From assembly GCA_902516625.1 (NCBI GenBank), contig CABXYU010000008.1:1-34202 (forward strand): DNA of 34,202 bases. Reading direction: 5' to 3'. The stretch is from an uncultured Pelagibacteraceae bacterium. Lineage in GTDB: Bacteria > Pseudomonadota > Alphaproteobacteria > Pelagibacterales > Pelagibacteraceae. A model generated the notes under the pieces. That model did not search any database. It had not been told where the DNA came from and was given only the letters and a program-made list of their open reading frames with translations. Below, piece after piece: positions 1-8,830 of this stretch; position 1 is the stretch's first letter, and every line of letters starts with the position of its first letter. Both the position numbers and the translations under genes were made by a program.

Positions 1-2417
1 ACAATTTCAATATTCAATCTTTTAAGTTCTTCATAAAACTCACTAAGTTTATTTTGATTTGAAATATCCATTGTCATTGACGCAGCAATAAATTCTTTTG
101 GATAATAAGTTTTGAGAAACGCCGTTTGATAAGAAATAATAGCATATGCTGCTGCATGACTTTTATTAAATCCATATTCTGCAAAAGGTTCGATCTTTAA
201 AAAAATTCCTGCAGCCACTTCTTTATTGATTCCATTTTTGACTGCTCCAGCTATAAAATTTTGTTTTTGTTTCTCCAGTTCTGCTCTTTTTTTTTTACCC
301 ATTGCTCTTCTTAAAATATCTGCTTGTCCAGCGGTGAAACCAGATAATTTTTGAGCAATTTGCATTACTTGTTCTTGATAAATTATAACGCCATAAGTTG
401 GTTTTAGTATTTCTTCGAGTAGTGGGTGCAAATAATCAGGTTCCTGCCTTCCATGTTTACAATCATTGTAGGTAGGAATATTGCTCATTGGTCCTGGTCT
501 ATAAAGAGCCACCAATGCGATAATATCTTCAATATGGTTTGGTCTCATTTGAGTTAGCGCTTCTCTCATACCAGAGCTCTCAATTTGAAAAAGGCCAACT
601 GTTTTTCCTGAAGATAATAAATCAAAAACTTTTTGATCTTCAAAATCAATATTTTCAATATTAAAATCCGATTTTTTTTTTCTAATAAGCTTTTGAGTAT
701 TATTTATAACTGTTAAAGTTTTTAACCCCAAAAAATCAAATTTTATTAATCCAGCATTTTCTGCTGAGTACATATCAAATTGTGTAGAAGGTAATAGTAA
801 ATCAGTAGCCACATCTTTATACAATGGGACAACATCTGTGAGTTTCCTATCAGCTATAACTACGCCAGCAGCATGAGTGGCTACATTTCTATTCAAACCC
901 TCTAATTTTAATGACAGTTCGGTGAGTTTTCTTACTCTAGGATCTTCATTGATCAATTTTTGTAACCTTGGTTCGCTAGCAATACATTCCGTCAAATTCT
1001 GAGGTCTAGAGGGATCAAAAGGTATCATTTTTGAGATACTATCTACAAACCCATAAGCTAAACCTAAAACTCGACCAACATCTCTTATAACCATTCTAGC
1101 TTTTAATTTTCCGAACGTAATAATGTGTGCAACACTATCCTTGTATTTTTTTTTTAAATATTCAAACACCAGGTCTCTTTTTTCTTCGCAAAAATCAATA
1201 TCAAAGTCTGGCATTGAAATACGGTCTGGATTTAAAAATCTTTCAAAAATTAAATTAAATTTGATTGGGTCAACATCAGTGATTGATAAACACCAAGCAA
1301 CTAATGAGCCAGCTCCAGAACCTCTACCAGGACCAACAGGAATATCATTTTCTTTTGCCCACTTAATATAATCCGACACTATCAAAAAGTAACTAGCATA
1401 TTTCATCTCAATTATAATATCTAATTCGTGGTCTAATCTATCTTTATAATTTAAAAAAGATTTATCTGTCAGGAGATCTTTCTCTTGAACTTTTAAAGTT
1501 TTTATAAATTTATTTTGCAATCCCTCTAAAGATAATCTTTTTAATATTTCTTCAGCATTACCATCTTTATCAGAACTTATATTAGGCAATATAGGTTTTG
1601 AGAATGATGGTCTAAAATTACAGCGGAAAGGAAAGTTATAATTATTTTCTAATGCTTCGGGCAAATCAGCGAATAGTTCTGACATTTCTAAATGATTCTT
1701 TAGATAATGTTGGTTTGTGAATTTAATTCTATTTTTTTCATTTACATAGGTTTTATTTTTTATACATATCAATGCGTCGTGAGCTTCATGCATATTTTTA
1801 TCTAGATAATAAACTTCATTTGTGGCTATTACTGGTATCTCTAATTTTATAGACTGGGATAAGTTAAATTTTTCAAAGGAAATTTCATTTTGATCCCCAT
1901 GTCTTTGAATTTCTATATAAAATCTGTCAGAATATTTAGATTTTAATTTTGAATATAAGTCATTTATTTCTTTGAATTTTCCTTTATCAAAAAGTTGACC
2001 AAAAAACCCATTTACGGTTCCTGACATAATTGCGACACCTTCCGTTTTATCAAGTAAATTTTGAAAATTTAAATGCGGTTCTGTAGTTTGATCATTTTCA
2101 AGATAGGACAATGATGATAATTCAATAATTCGCTTATAACCATTTTCATTTAAAGCAAATAAGGGCAAGAGGCCCGTTGTATCGTCTATCTTAAAATTTA
2201 TTTGAGTCCCAATTATGGGCTGGGTTCCGGCTTTAGATATTTTTTCTGAGAATTCTAAAGCTCCACACAAATTTACTGAATCACATAAAGCTAGAGATCT
2301 AATTTTATTTTCTTTCGAACGCTCTTTTAAGTCATCAATTTTTATTGCACCTTCACATATAGAATATTGTGAATGTATCTTTAGATGATTAAAAATTTGA
2401 TTTGTAGACTCAGACAT
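1..2417 (-). CDS. dnaE: DNA polymerase III alpha subunit, 3' part missing (runs off left edge)
   Basis: Replicative polymerase catalytic subunit (C-family DNA polymerase). The ATG is at 2417 and 805 codons are open to the window edge; the family is usually about 1150 residues, so the C-terminal third (tau-binding and OB regions) is outside. The N-terminus carries the PHP-domain signature HLKIHSQYSI. The palm motif MPDFDIDF lies near plus-strand position 1212 (residues about 398-405), matching the two catalytic aspartates D401/D403 of E. coli, and FDFLGLKTL near 742 supplies the third aspartate. The fingers motif ALYRPGPMSNIPTY and the YGFNKSHAAAYA segment follow. The start codon overlaps the end of lolD by 8 nt, so it is probably translated from the same message. 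No frame break was seen. Confidence 0.96.
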   Translation of the reverse strand, partial: MSESTNQIFNHLKIHSQYSICEGAIKIDDLKERSKENKIRSLALCDSVNLCGALEFSEKISKAGTQPIIGTQINFKIDDTTGLLPLFALNENGYKRIIELSSLSYLENDQTTEPHLNFQNLLDKTEGVAIMSGTVNGFFGQLFDKGKFKEINDLYSKLKSKYSDRFYIEIQRHGDQNEISFEKFNLSQSIKLEIPVIATNEVYYLDKNMHEAHDALICIKNKTYVNEKNRIKFTNQHYLKNHLEMSELFADLPEALENNYNFPFRCNFRPSFSKPILPNISSDKDGNAEEILKRLSLEGLQNKFIKTLKVQEKDLLTDKSFLNYKDRLDHELDIIIEMKYASYFLIVSDYIKWAKENDIPVGPGRGSGAGSLVAWCLSITDVDPIKFNLIFERFLNPDRISMPDFDIDFCEEKRDLVFEYLKKKYKDSVAHIITFGKLKARMVIRDVGRVLGLAYGFVDSISKMIPFDPSRPQNLTECIASEPRLQKLINEDPRVRKLTELSLKLEGLNRNVATHAAGVVIADRKLTDVVPLYKDVATDLLLPSTQFDMYSAENAGLIKFDFLGLKTLTVINNTQKLIRKKKSDFNIENIDFEDQKVFDLLSSGKTVGLFQIESSGMREALTQMRPNHIEDIIALVALYRPGPMSNIPTYNDCKHGRQEPDYLHPLLEEILKPTYGVIIYQEQVMQIAQKLSGFTAGQADILRRAMGKKKRAELEKQKQNFIAGAVKNGINKEVAAGIFLKIEPFAEYGFNKSHAAAYAIISYQTAFLKTYYPKEFIAASMTMDISNQNKLSEFYEELKRLNIEI

Positions 2418-3087
2418 TAATGGTTTTTATATTACCATTAACTAATTCCATCAAGCAATCTGCCTTATTAGCAAAATATCTATTGTGGGTTGCAAAAATT
2501 ATTATTCTATTAGAATTTATTTGTTTTTTAAGTAATCCAAAAATTCCTTTTGCTGTTTCTAAATCTAAACTTCCAGTAGGTTCATCTGCTAAAATAATCT
2601 GCGGATCATTAATTAATGCTCTAGCTATCGATATTCTTTGTTTTTCTCCTCCAGATAATTGAGATGGGTAATGTTCTGATCTATTTAAAAGTCCAACTTT
2701 TTTAAGTAGAATTTTTGCTTTAGATATTGATAAAGATTTATTATTCCCTGCTGCCAAACTTGCCAAATAGATATTTTCTAGTGCTGTAAAATCATGTAGC
2801 AAATTATCTTGTTGATAAATAATACCAATTTTATTTGCTCTCAAAATATCATTCTTATTTAAATCATTGAAGTTTATATTTTTATTTTCAATTTTTATTA
2901 GACCTGAGCTTGGTCGATCAATTAATGAGAGTAAATTTAGAAGAGTGGATTTTCCAGAACCTGAGGGGCCAATTAAAGAATAAATCTTCCCTTTTTTGAA
3001 TTTAAAAGAAATTTTCTTTAAAACTTTAATGTTATTCAATTCATTGAAAGATTTATTTAGATTTAAAATTTCTATTAAATTATTCAT
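2410..3087 (-). CDS. lolD: Lipoprotein-releasing ABC transporter ATP-binding subunit LolD
   Basis: ATPase that powers extraction of outer-membrane lipoproteins from the inner membrane towards LolA. The 225-residue protein has Walker A GPSGSGKST (40-48), a Q-loop near YQQ (91-93), signature LSGGE (144-148), Walker B IILADEP (164-170) and the switch histidine H201. These place it in the LolD/MacB/FtsE group of ABC ATPases. The adjacent LolC/E-type permease, overlapping by 8 nt at 3080-3087, identifies the Lol system rather than MacB or FtsE. The ATG at 3087 is the natural start. It ends 8 nt inside dnaE. Confidence 0.93.
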   Translation of the reverse strand: MNNLIEILNLNKSFNELNNIKVLKKISFKFKKGKIYSLIGPSGSGKSTLLNLLSLIDRPSSGLIKIENKNINFNDLNKNDILRANKIGIIYQQDNLLHDFTALENIYLASLAAGNNKSLSISKAKILLKKVGLLNRSEHYPSQLSGGEKQRISIARALINDPQIILADEPTGSLDLETAKGIFGLLKKQINSNRIIIFATHNRYFANKADCLMELVNGNIKTINV

Positions 3088-4309
3088 ACTTCAAGGCCTT
3101 AATTGGATCTAGTTTAGCTGCTTTAAGTGCTGGAAATATTGAGACAATAATAGTTATAAATATTGAACATAATGAAATAATCAATATTGAGAAAAAATTA
3201 ATTTCTGATGGCATCGTACTTAGAAAATATATTTCCTCTGGAAATAAACTTATATTAAATATTGTACTTAAAAATTGTCTTATTTTTTCTACATATATTG
3301 AAAATGTAATTCCCAAAAAAATACCAAAAATTGTAGCAGAGCTGCCAATTATTATTCCAACTAAAAAAAATATTTTTACTATAGATTTATTTAAAACACC
3401 TATAGATTTTAAAATCGCTATTTCTCGTGTTTTATTTTTCACAAGAATTGTTAATCCTGAAATAATATTAAAAGCTGCAACAATAATTATTAATGATAAA
3501 ATTATAAACATTACGTTTCTTTCAACTTTTAAAGCTGAAAATAAAGACCTATTCATATCTGACCAGCTATAAACAAAATCTTTTGGAAAATTATCTTGAA
3601 CAATAGCTTTTTGATAATCAATATTTTGAGGATTATGCAAATATATTTCTAAATTTCTGTCATTCTCATCTAAATTAGAGAAATCCTCTAGAGTTTCTAA
3701 ATTTATAAAAGCTATATTATTATCAAATTCTGCCATGCCACTCTCAAAAATAGACGAAACAAAAAAGGTTTTTTGCTTTGGTAAATTACCAATAATTGTC
3801 TCAACACCTGCAGATGACATTAAGGTGACGCTATCACCTATATTGAGGTCGAGAGTAAAACTTAACTCTTTGCCGATAGAAATATCATTCTTTGATAATT
3901 TTTTATTGTCGCCTAAAAAAAGTTTGTTTTCAAAAACCTTTAATTTAGAAAAGTCACTACTTTTGTATCCTCTTAATAGGATACCTTTAGATGTTTCACT
4001 TTTAATGATTATAGCCTCTCCAGAATTACTCAAGATCAAATTTTTTGAAATACGTTTTAAACTCTGGTTAACAGTATTTATTTTAATTTTACTGTTATAT
4101 GGATCGACTGTTAAATGTGAATTAAAACCTACAATTTTATTTATAAGTTCTGTACGAAAGCCGTTCATGACAGACATAACAATTATTAAAACTGCAACGC
4201 CAAGACTTATGCCAATAAAAGAAAAAATAGATATGATATTTAAAAAACCATCTTTTTTTCTGGCTTTTAAAAATCTAAACGTTACTTCTTTTTCTAATGT
4301 TGAAATCAA
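3080..4309 (-). CDS. lolC: Lipoprotein-releasing ABC transporter permease LolC/E, TTG start
   Basis: Inner-membrane permease of the Lol lipoprotein-release system, 409 residues, MacB/FtsX fold. One helix lies at about 24-48, then a periplasmic domain of about 220 residues, then three helices in the C-terminal FtsX domain (about 266-291, 310-340, 374-397). The N-terminus with KARKKDGF and VMSVMNGFRTE is characteristic of LolC/LolE. The only usable start is TTG at 4309: an in-frame stop lies five codons upstream and the next methionines (46 and 49) would remove the first helix. The TTG overlaps the proS stop as TTGA. Only one permease gene is present, so the complex may be a homodimer; whether it is closer to LolC or LolE cannot be decided here. 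Confidence 0.9.
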   Translation of the reverse strand: MISTLEKEVTFRFLKARKKDGFLNIISIFSFIGISLGVAVLIIVMSVMNGFRTELINKIVGFNSHLTVDPYNSKIKINTVNQSLKRISKNLILSNSGEAIIIKSETSKGILLRGYKSSDFSKLKVFENKLFLGDNKKLSKNDISIGKELSFTLDLNIGDSVTLMSSAGVETIIGNLPKQKTFFVSSIFESGMAEFDNNIAFINLETLEDFSNLDENDRNLEIYLHNPQNIDYQKAIVQDNFPKDFVYSWSDMNRSLFSALKVERNVMFIILSLIIIVAAFNIISGLTILVKNKTREIAILKSIGVLNKSIVKIFFLVGIIIGSSATIFGIFLGITFSIYVEKIRQFLSTIFNISLFPEEIYFLSTMPSEINFFSILIISLCSIFITIIVSIFPALKAAKLDPIKALKYE

Positions 4310-5640
4310 ATTTTTGCTTTTTGTTCATTAAGAATTTTAATAATTTCAGCTATCTTAATTTTTCTTGGTTCTTTTCCAATTTCTTTAAACTCTAATAAAT
4401 CACCTTCTGTTTGTTTGCCAATTATAATTTGATATGGCGCCCCAATGAGATTCATCTTTTTAACTTTTGACGATAAATTTTCATCTGTATCATCAATTAT
4501 TGTTTCGATATTACTTTTCCTTAATTCCATATCAATATTATTTGCTTTGTCTAATGCTGATGTGTCATTTTTATTCATCATAGGAATTATAGAAACTTCA
4601 TATGGTGCAACAGATATTGGCCATTTCATGATTTCATTTTTTTCGTCATATTTAGCCTCGATTATTGCCCCCACTAATCTAGATACCCCTATTCCATAAG
4701 ATCCCATCTTAACGAAATCTTTCTTTCCACCAGGTAAATCTACCGAGGCATTCATTGGTTTAGAGTATTTGTCTCCAAAATAAAAAATATGACCAACCTC
4801 AATTCCTTTTGTTTGAAGTCTATTTTCTTCAATTACTTTTTTTTCAAATTCTTTCTTATCAAATTTTTCATCAGTTACAGAATAAAATTCCTCAAATTTT
4901 TCTCTTAAATGTTTCAAAGAATTTTTCTCTAATTGCGTGTTATCACTATTTAATTCAAAAATTCTTTTATCTGTATAAATTTTGCTTTCACCTGTTTCAG
5001 CAAGAATAATAAATTCATGAGAAAGATTTCCTCCGATTGGGCCAGTATCTGCTGCCATAGGTATGGCTTTGAGGTCTAATCTTTTGAATGTCCTTAAATA
5101 AGATAAAAAAAATTTATTATAAGAGAAATTTGCATCTTCGTCCGTAATGTCAAAAGAGTAGGCATCTTTCATAAAAAATTCTCTACATCTCATTATTCCG
5201 AACCTAGGTCTTATTTCATCTCTAAATTTCCATTGAATATGATATAAAAGTTGGGGAAGAGATTTATAAGATTTTACCGATGACCTAAAAATATCAGTTA
5301 CTAATTCTTCATTGGTTGGTCCATAGAGCATTTCTCGATTTTGACGATCTTTAATTCTAAGCATCTCTTCACCATAATCTTCATAACGACCACTCTCTTT
5401 CCAAATTTCACTTGATTGTATTGTTGGCATTAAAATTTCCTGAGCACTAATTTTATTTTGTTCTTCCCTCACTATTTGTTCAATCTTTTTCATAACTTTC
5501 AAGCCTAGAGGAAGCCATGAATAAATTCCGGCCGAAGATTGTTTGATCATTCCAACTCTGAGCATAAGTTGATGAGATTTTATTTTTGCTTCAGACGGGT
5601 TATTTTTTAAGATTGGAATAAATGATTTTGAAATATACAT
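4306..5640 (-). CDS. proS: Prolyl-tRNA synthetase, short form without editing insertion
   Basis: Class II aminoacyl-tRNA synthetase that charges tRNA-Pro. The 444-residue protein shows the ProRS N-terminus (LRVGMIKQSSAGIYSWLPLG), the GPTNEE signature (108-113), class II motif 2 FRDEIRPRFGIMRCREFF (139-156), TGPIGG (199-204) and motif 3 GSYGIGVSRLVGA (313-325), followed by the anticodon-binding domain. Bacterial ProRS is usually about 570 residues because of an inserted domain of about 180 residues between motifs 2 and 3; here only some 65 residues (about 220-285) fill that place, as in other Alphaproteobacteria. It starts 1 nt after the DUF1467 gene and shares 4 nt with lolC. Confidence 0.96.
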   Translation of the reverse strand: MYISKSFIPILKNNPSEAKIKSHQLMLRVGMIKQSSAGIYSWLPLGLKVMKKIEQIVREEQNKISAQEILMPTIQSSEIWKESGRYEDYGEEMLRIKDRQNREMLYGPTNEELVTDIFRSSVKSYKSLPQLLYHIQWKFRDEIRPRFGIMRCREFFMKDAYSFDITDEDANFSYNKFFLSYLRTFKRLDLKAIPMAADTGPIGGNLSHEFIILAETGESKIYTDKRIFELNSDNTQLEKNSLKHLREKFEEFYSVTDEKFDKKEFEKKVIEENRLQTKGIEVGHIFYFGDKYSKPMNASVDLPGGKKDFVKMGSYGIGVSRLVGAIIEAKYDEKNEIMKWPISVAPYEVSIIPMMNKNDTSALDKANNIDMELRKSNIETIIDDTDENLSSKVKKMNLIGAPYQIIIGKQTEGDLLEFKEIGKEPRKIKIAEIIKILNEQKAKI

Positions 5641-5641
5641 G

Positions 5642-5887
5642 TTAATTGATTATATTTCTTAAATTTAAATATTCAAATTTCATTAATAGATAAATGAAAA
5701 TGAATAAAACTGTTGTAATTCCAGTGCAATAAATGAATTTTTTAGGCATTTTAGGATTTTCAGGTGATCCTGGGTCTTCCCCTTCTATCTTTTGAATTTT
5801 TTTTCTTTCTACATCTATTGGTAAAATAGCAAAAAAAACAATCCACCAGATTATTATATAAATTATAGCTAATCCAGTAGGGCTCAT
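5642..5887 (-). CDS. DUF1467 family small membrane protein
   Basis: An 81-residue protein with two predicted helices (about 5-23 and 52-70) joined by a polar loop containing EGEDPGSPENPKMPKK. The WWIVFFAILPI helix and the DPGSPENP loop match what I know of DUF1467, a small alphaproteobacterial family of unknown function found near proS and rnj. The ATG at 5885-5887 shares one base with the rnj stop codon, and the gene ends 1 nt before proS. Many alphaproteobacteria carry a methylmalonyl-CoA epimerase gene in this interval; it is absent here. Family assignment is from recognition of the pattern only. Confidence 0.82.
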   Translation of the reverse strand: MSPTGLAIIYIIIWWIVFFAILPIDVERKKIQKIEGEDPGSPENPKMPKKFIYCTGITTVLFIFIYLLMKFEYLNLRNIIN

Positions 5888-7545
5888 TAAATTTTGATTA
5901 AGTTTATATTTGTAAAAGGTTTTTTACCTGTTTTGTCTTTTGTAAATTTTCTACAAGCAATTTTAAGGGCATCAATCAAGTTATGTTCTTGTTGCTTGCT
6001 GCCTAATTTAAATGATCGTGAAGTTTTTTCAATTTCGTATTCTAAGCCATATACAAATTCATCCTTATCATAAACAGGCAATCCTCTAAAAGAGGTAATT
6101 GGATTATTATGAATATTTCCTTTTGGAGTAATTAATATTGTCACCTCTAAATATCCGTTTGTACCAAGGTTTTTTCTATCTTTTATTGATTGTGAATCTT
6201 CTTCTACACTTACATTTCCATCTAAGTACAATCTTCCACTTGGAGCCTTATCATAAACTTCAGGTTTATTTCCGGGATATAATCTAACTATATCACCGTT
6301 TTCAACTTGTACAGGATGAGGTACCTGCATTTCTTTTGCAAAACTAATATGCTCAATCATATGTCTATGTTCACCATGAACTGGAATTACACATTTTGGT
6401 TTGACCCACTGATACATATCTTTCAAATCTTCTCTATTAGGATGTCCTGAGACATGTATGAATTCCGTTTCCTCAGATATAACTTCGATACCATCTTTGA
6501 CTAGCTGATTGTGTAATTTATAAAGTTTTTTTTCATTTCCTGGAATTATTTTTGATGAAAAAATTACAGCATCACCTTTTTCTATGAATATATCCGGATG
6601 TGTATAATTAGATATTCTCATCATTGCACCCATTGGTTCACCCTGGCTTCCAGTGCATAGATAAACTATCTTTTCTCGAGAAAAATTTTTGGCCTCTCTT
6701 GGATCAATAGGTTCTATAGTGTTCTTTAAATAACCACATTGTCTTGCAGCTTTAAAAATTCTATGCATAGATCTGCCAACTAAAGAAATCTGTCTTCCAG
6801 TTTTTTCCGCACAATAAAAAGCTGTTTCCATCCTCGCCACATTTGACGCAAATGAGGTAATTATTACTCTTTTTTTTAATCTACTCATGATATTCAATAA
6901 GTTTTTTCTCACATCTAGTTCTGAGCCTGATCTTCCAGCACTTAAAACATTTGTTGAGTCACAAATCATTGCTAAAACACCCTCATCACCTATTTCTTTT
7001 AATCTTTTGGAATTTATTTCATCTCCTATTAAAGGATTTGGGTCAACTTTCCAATCACCTGTATGCAAGACTACTCCAGCTGGTGTTTTAATTCTCAATC
7101 CATTTGGCTCTAAAATTGAGTGTGTTAATGTAATATATTCTATATCAAAAGGGTCTAACGAAACTTTACCGTTTAATTGAACAATTTTTAATTCATTTGT
7201 TATGTCGATATGTTTTTCTTTGAATTTTTCCTTAATAAGTATAGCTGTAAATGGTGTAGCATAAATATTGCATTTTAATTGAGGCCATAAATGAGCAATG
7301 GCTCCAATATGATCTTCGTGTGCATGGGTAAGAATAATACCTAAAAGATTCTCTTTTTTTTCAACAATAAAACCTGGGTCTGGATAAATAAGATCTACTC
7401 CTGGAATAGTATCATCTGCAAAAGTTACTCCAATATCAACCATGATCCATTTATGGTCACCTGGCTGTCCATAACCAAACAAATTCATGTTCATTCCAAT
7501 TTCTCCAGATCCTCCTAATGGGCAAAATAATAATTCGTCTTTCAT
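5887..7545 (-). CDS. rnj: Ribonuclease J (metallo-beta-lactamase/beta-CASP RNase)
   Basis: Zinc-dependent ribonuclease with 5'-3' exonuclease and endonuclease activity in mRNA decay and RNA processing. The 552-residue protein begins with the RNase J pattern LGGSGEIGMNMNLF (10-23). It has the metal-binding motif THAHEDH (73-79), the HTGDWKVDP motif, the beta-CASP segment with VSGHPNREDL and the PVHGEHRHM motif, and then the C-terminal domain. This is the alphaproteobacterial single-copy RNase J type. Its ATG directly abuts the coaX stop codon. Confidence 0.94.
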   Translation of the reverse strand: MKDELLFCPLGGSGEIGMNMNLFGYGQPGDHKWIMVDIGVTFADDTIPGVDLIYPDPGFIVEKKENLLGIILTHAHEDHIGAIAHLWPQLKCNIYATPFTAILIKEKFKEKHIDITNELKIVQLNGKVSLDPFDIEYITLTHSILEPNGLRIKTPAGVVLHTGDWKVDPNPLIGDEINSKRLKEIGDEGVLAMICDSTNVLSAGRSGSELDVRKNLLNIMSRLKKRVIITSFASNVARMETAFYCAEKTGRQISLVGRSMHRIFKAARQCGYLKNTIEPIDPREAKNFSREKIVYLCTGSQGEPMGAMMRISNYTHPDIFIEKGDAVIFSSKIIPGNEKKLYKLHNQLVKDGIEVISEETEFIHVSGHPNREDLKDMYQWVKPKCVIPVHGEHRHMIEHISFAKEMQVPHPVQVENGDIVRLYPGNKPEVYDKAPSGRLYLDGNVSVEEDSQSIKDRKNLGTNGYLEVTILITPKGNIHNNPITSFRGLPVYDKDEFVYGLEYEIEKTSRSFKLGSKQQEHNLIDALKIACRKFTKDKTGKKPFTNINLIKI

Positions 7546-8292
7546 TTATTTGATAAGTTTAGAAATTTTAATAAGACCTTTAACAGTAATATCTTTGTCT
7601 TGTATAAGTTTGTTTTTAATTGATCCTTTAAGTAAATTTGAAAATCCTCCAGTTATTACTAATTTAAAAGATTTTCCAGTCTCTTTCTTAATCAAATTAA
7701 CTATATTGTCAATTAAACCAGAATAACCCCAAAAAAAACCTGATCTGACTGCTGATATTGTGTCAATACCAATTACTTTTTTTGTTCTTTTTAAATCTAC
7801 TTTTGGAATCAATGTCGCTTTATCCGACAAAATATTTAAAGAAATTTTGACACCAGGGGCTATAATACCTCCCTTATATGTTTTTTTAATCAATACATCA
7901 AAAGTAGTTGCCGTACCAAAGTCTAAAATTATAAAATTATCTTTATTGTTTTGTAAACTTATTGCGTTTGTTATTCTATCAGAACCTACCTGCTTATAAT
8001 TTACTTTAATATCAATTAACGATCTTAGATTTAAATCTTTTACTTCATAACATTTTTTTTTGGTTTTAGAATATAAAAATTTTTTAATAGAGCGGAATGA
8101 TGTTGGTACTACACTACAAAATAAAATTTTTTTTATTTTATTAAAATCCTTTGTTAAATTTTGAAATTTAGATTTTAAAAATTTATAATTTGTATTTTTT
8201 GATGAAAAACTAATATTTTTTTTAATTCTATATTTATTATCAAGCAAAAAAATTTTGGTTTCAGAATTTCCAATATCACCAAGAATATACAT
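7546..8292 (-). CDS. coaX: Type III pantothenate kinase
   Basis: Catalyses the first step of coenzyme A synthesis, ATP-dependent phosphorylation of pantothenate, by the ASKHA-fold CoaX enzyme. The 248-residue protein shows the phosphate-binding start GDIGNSETK (5-13), CSVVPTSF (59-66), GSDR (103-106), the catalytic DFGTATTFDV (124-133) and GGIIAPGVKIS (141-151). The family usually starts with DxGNT; here it is DIGNSET, a mild variation. It lies between birA (7-nt gap) and rnj (0 nt) in the conserved alphaproteobacterial order. Confidence 0.92.
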   Translation of the reverse strand: MYILGDIGNSETKIFLLDNKYRIKKNISFSSKNTNYKFLKSKFQNLTKDFNKIKKILFCSVVPTSFRSIKKFLYSKTKKKCYEVKDLNLRSLIDIKVNYKQVGSDRITNAISLQNNKDNFIILDFGTATTFDVLIKKTYKGGIIAPGVKISLNILSDKATLIPKVDLKRTKKVIGIDTISAVRSGFFWGYSGLIDNIVNLIKKETGKSFKLVITGGFSNLLKGSIKNKLIQDKDITVKGLIKISKLIK

Positions 8293-8299
8293 AAAAAAT

Positions 8300-8830
8300 T
8301 TACTTTTCTAATTTAGTCAATTTCAATTCAAATATTTTTTTTAATTTATTTTCAATTTCGCTTATTGATACTTTTTGACCTATTAAATCATAAAGATTAG
8401 TGCTAGGGTAATTATTTATATTTGGATGTTTCTCTAAATTAATTCCAATACCAACAATTAAATACATTTTATCGGTTTTTTTTATAGTTTCTTGCAATAT
8501 TCCACAAATTTTTTTTTTATCTATTAATAAATCATTAGGTTTTTTATATGTAATTTTTTTTTTGTAATATAACGATAATAATTTTTTCACCAGTAAGCAG
8601 TTTATTTTTGTTAATGTTTTTAACGACACAGTAAGATTATTTAATTCATAAAAAAAACTTACAAATAAATTACCTTTAAGTGAAATCCATTTTTTTCCAT
8701 ATTGCCCCCTACCTTTTTTTTGACTCTCTGATATAATCATCCCAGATCTTAAATTTCTTTTTTTTATAAAGTTAATTGCAGTATGATTGGTGCTATTTAT
8801 TTTTTTAAACTTGAATTTTTTAAATTTCAT
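8300..8830 (-). CDS. birA: Biotin-[acetyl-CoA carboxylase] ligase, catalytic domain only
   Basis: Attaches biotin to the carboxyl-carrier lysine of biotin-dependent carboxylases. I chose the ATG at 8830 (176 residues); a TTG one codon upstream is also in frame, but the ATG overlaps the nuoN stop as TGATG. The biotinyl-AMP loop appears as KGRGQYGKKW (39-48), followed by KGNLFVSF. A KKPND segment (96-100) takes the place of the usual KWPND, and KKKICGILQE (105-114) and GIGINLE (127-133) complete the active site. The N-terminal helix-turn-helix of E. coli BirA is absent, so it should not act as a repressor, and the C-terminal SH3-like domain is also missing or minimal. Confidence 0.88.
   Translation of the reverse strand: MKFKKFKFKKINSTNHTAINFIKKRNLRSGMIISESQKKGRGQYGKKWISLKGNLFVSFFYELNNLTVSLKTLTKINCLLVKKLLSLYYKKKITYKKPNDLLIDKKKICGILQETIKKTDKMYLIVGIGINLEKHPNINNYPSTNLYDLIGQKVSISEIENKLKKIFELKLTKLEK

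Noticed and set aside
3735-4331. 198-codon plus-strand open frame inside lolC
   Set aside because: Antisense shadow of a clearly conserved membrane permease gene; no domain or signal is recognisable and AT-rich coding DNA often leaves such frames open.
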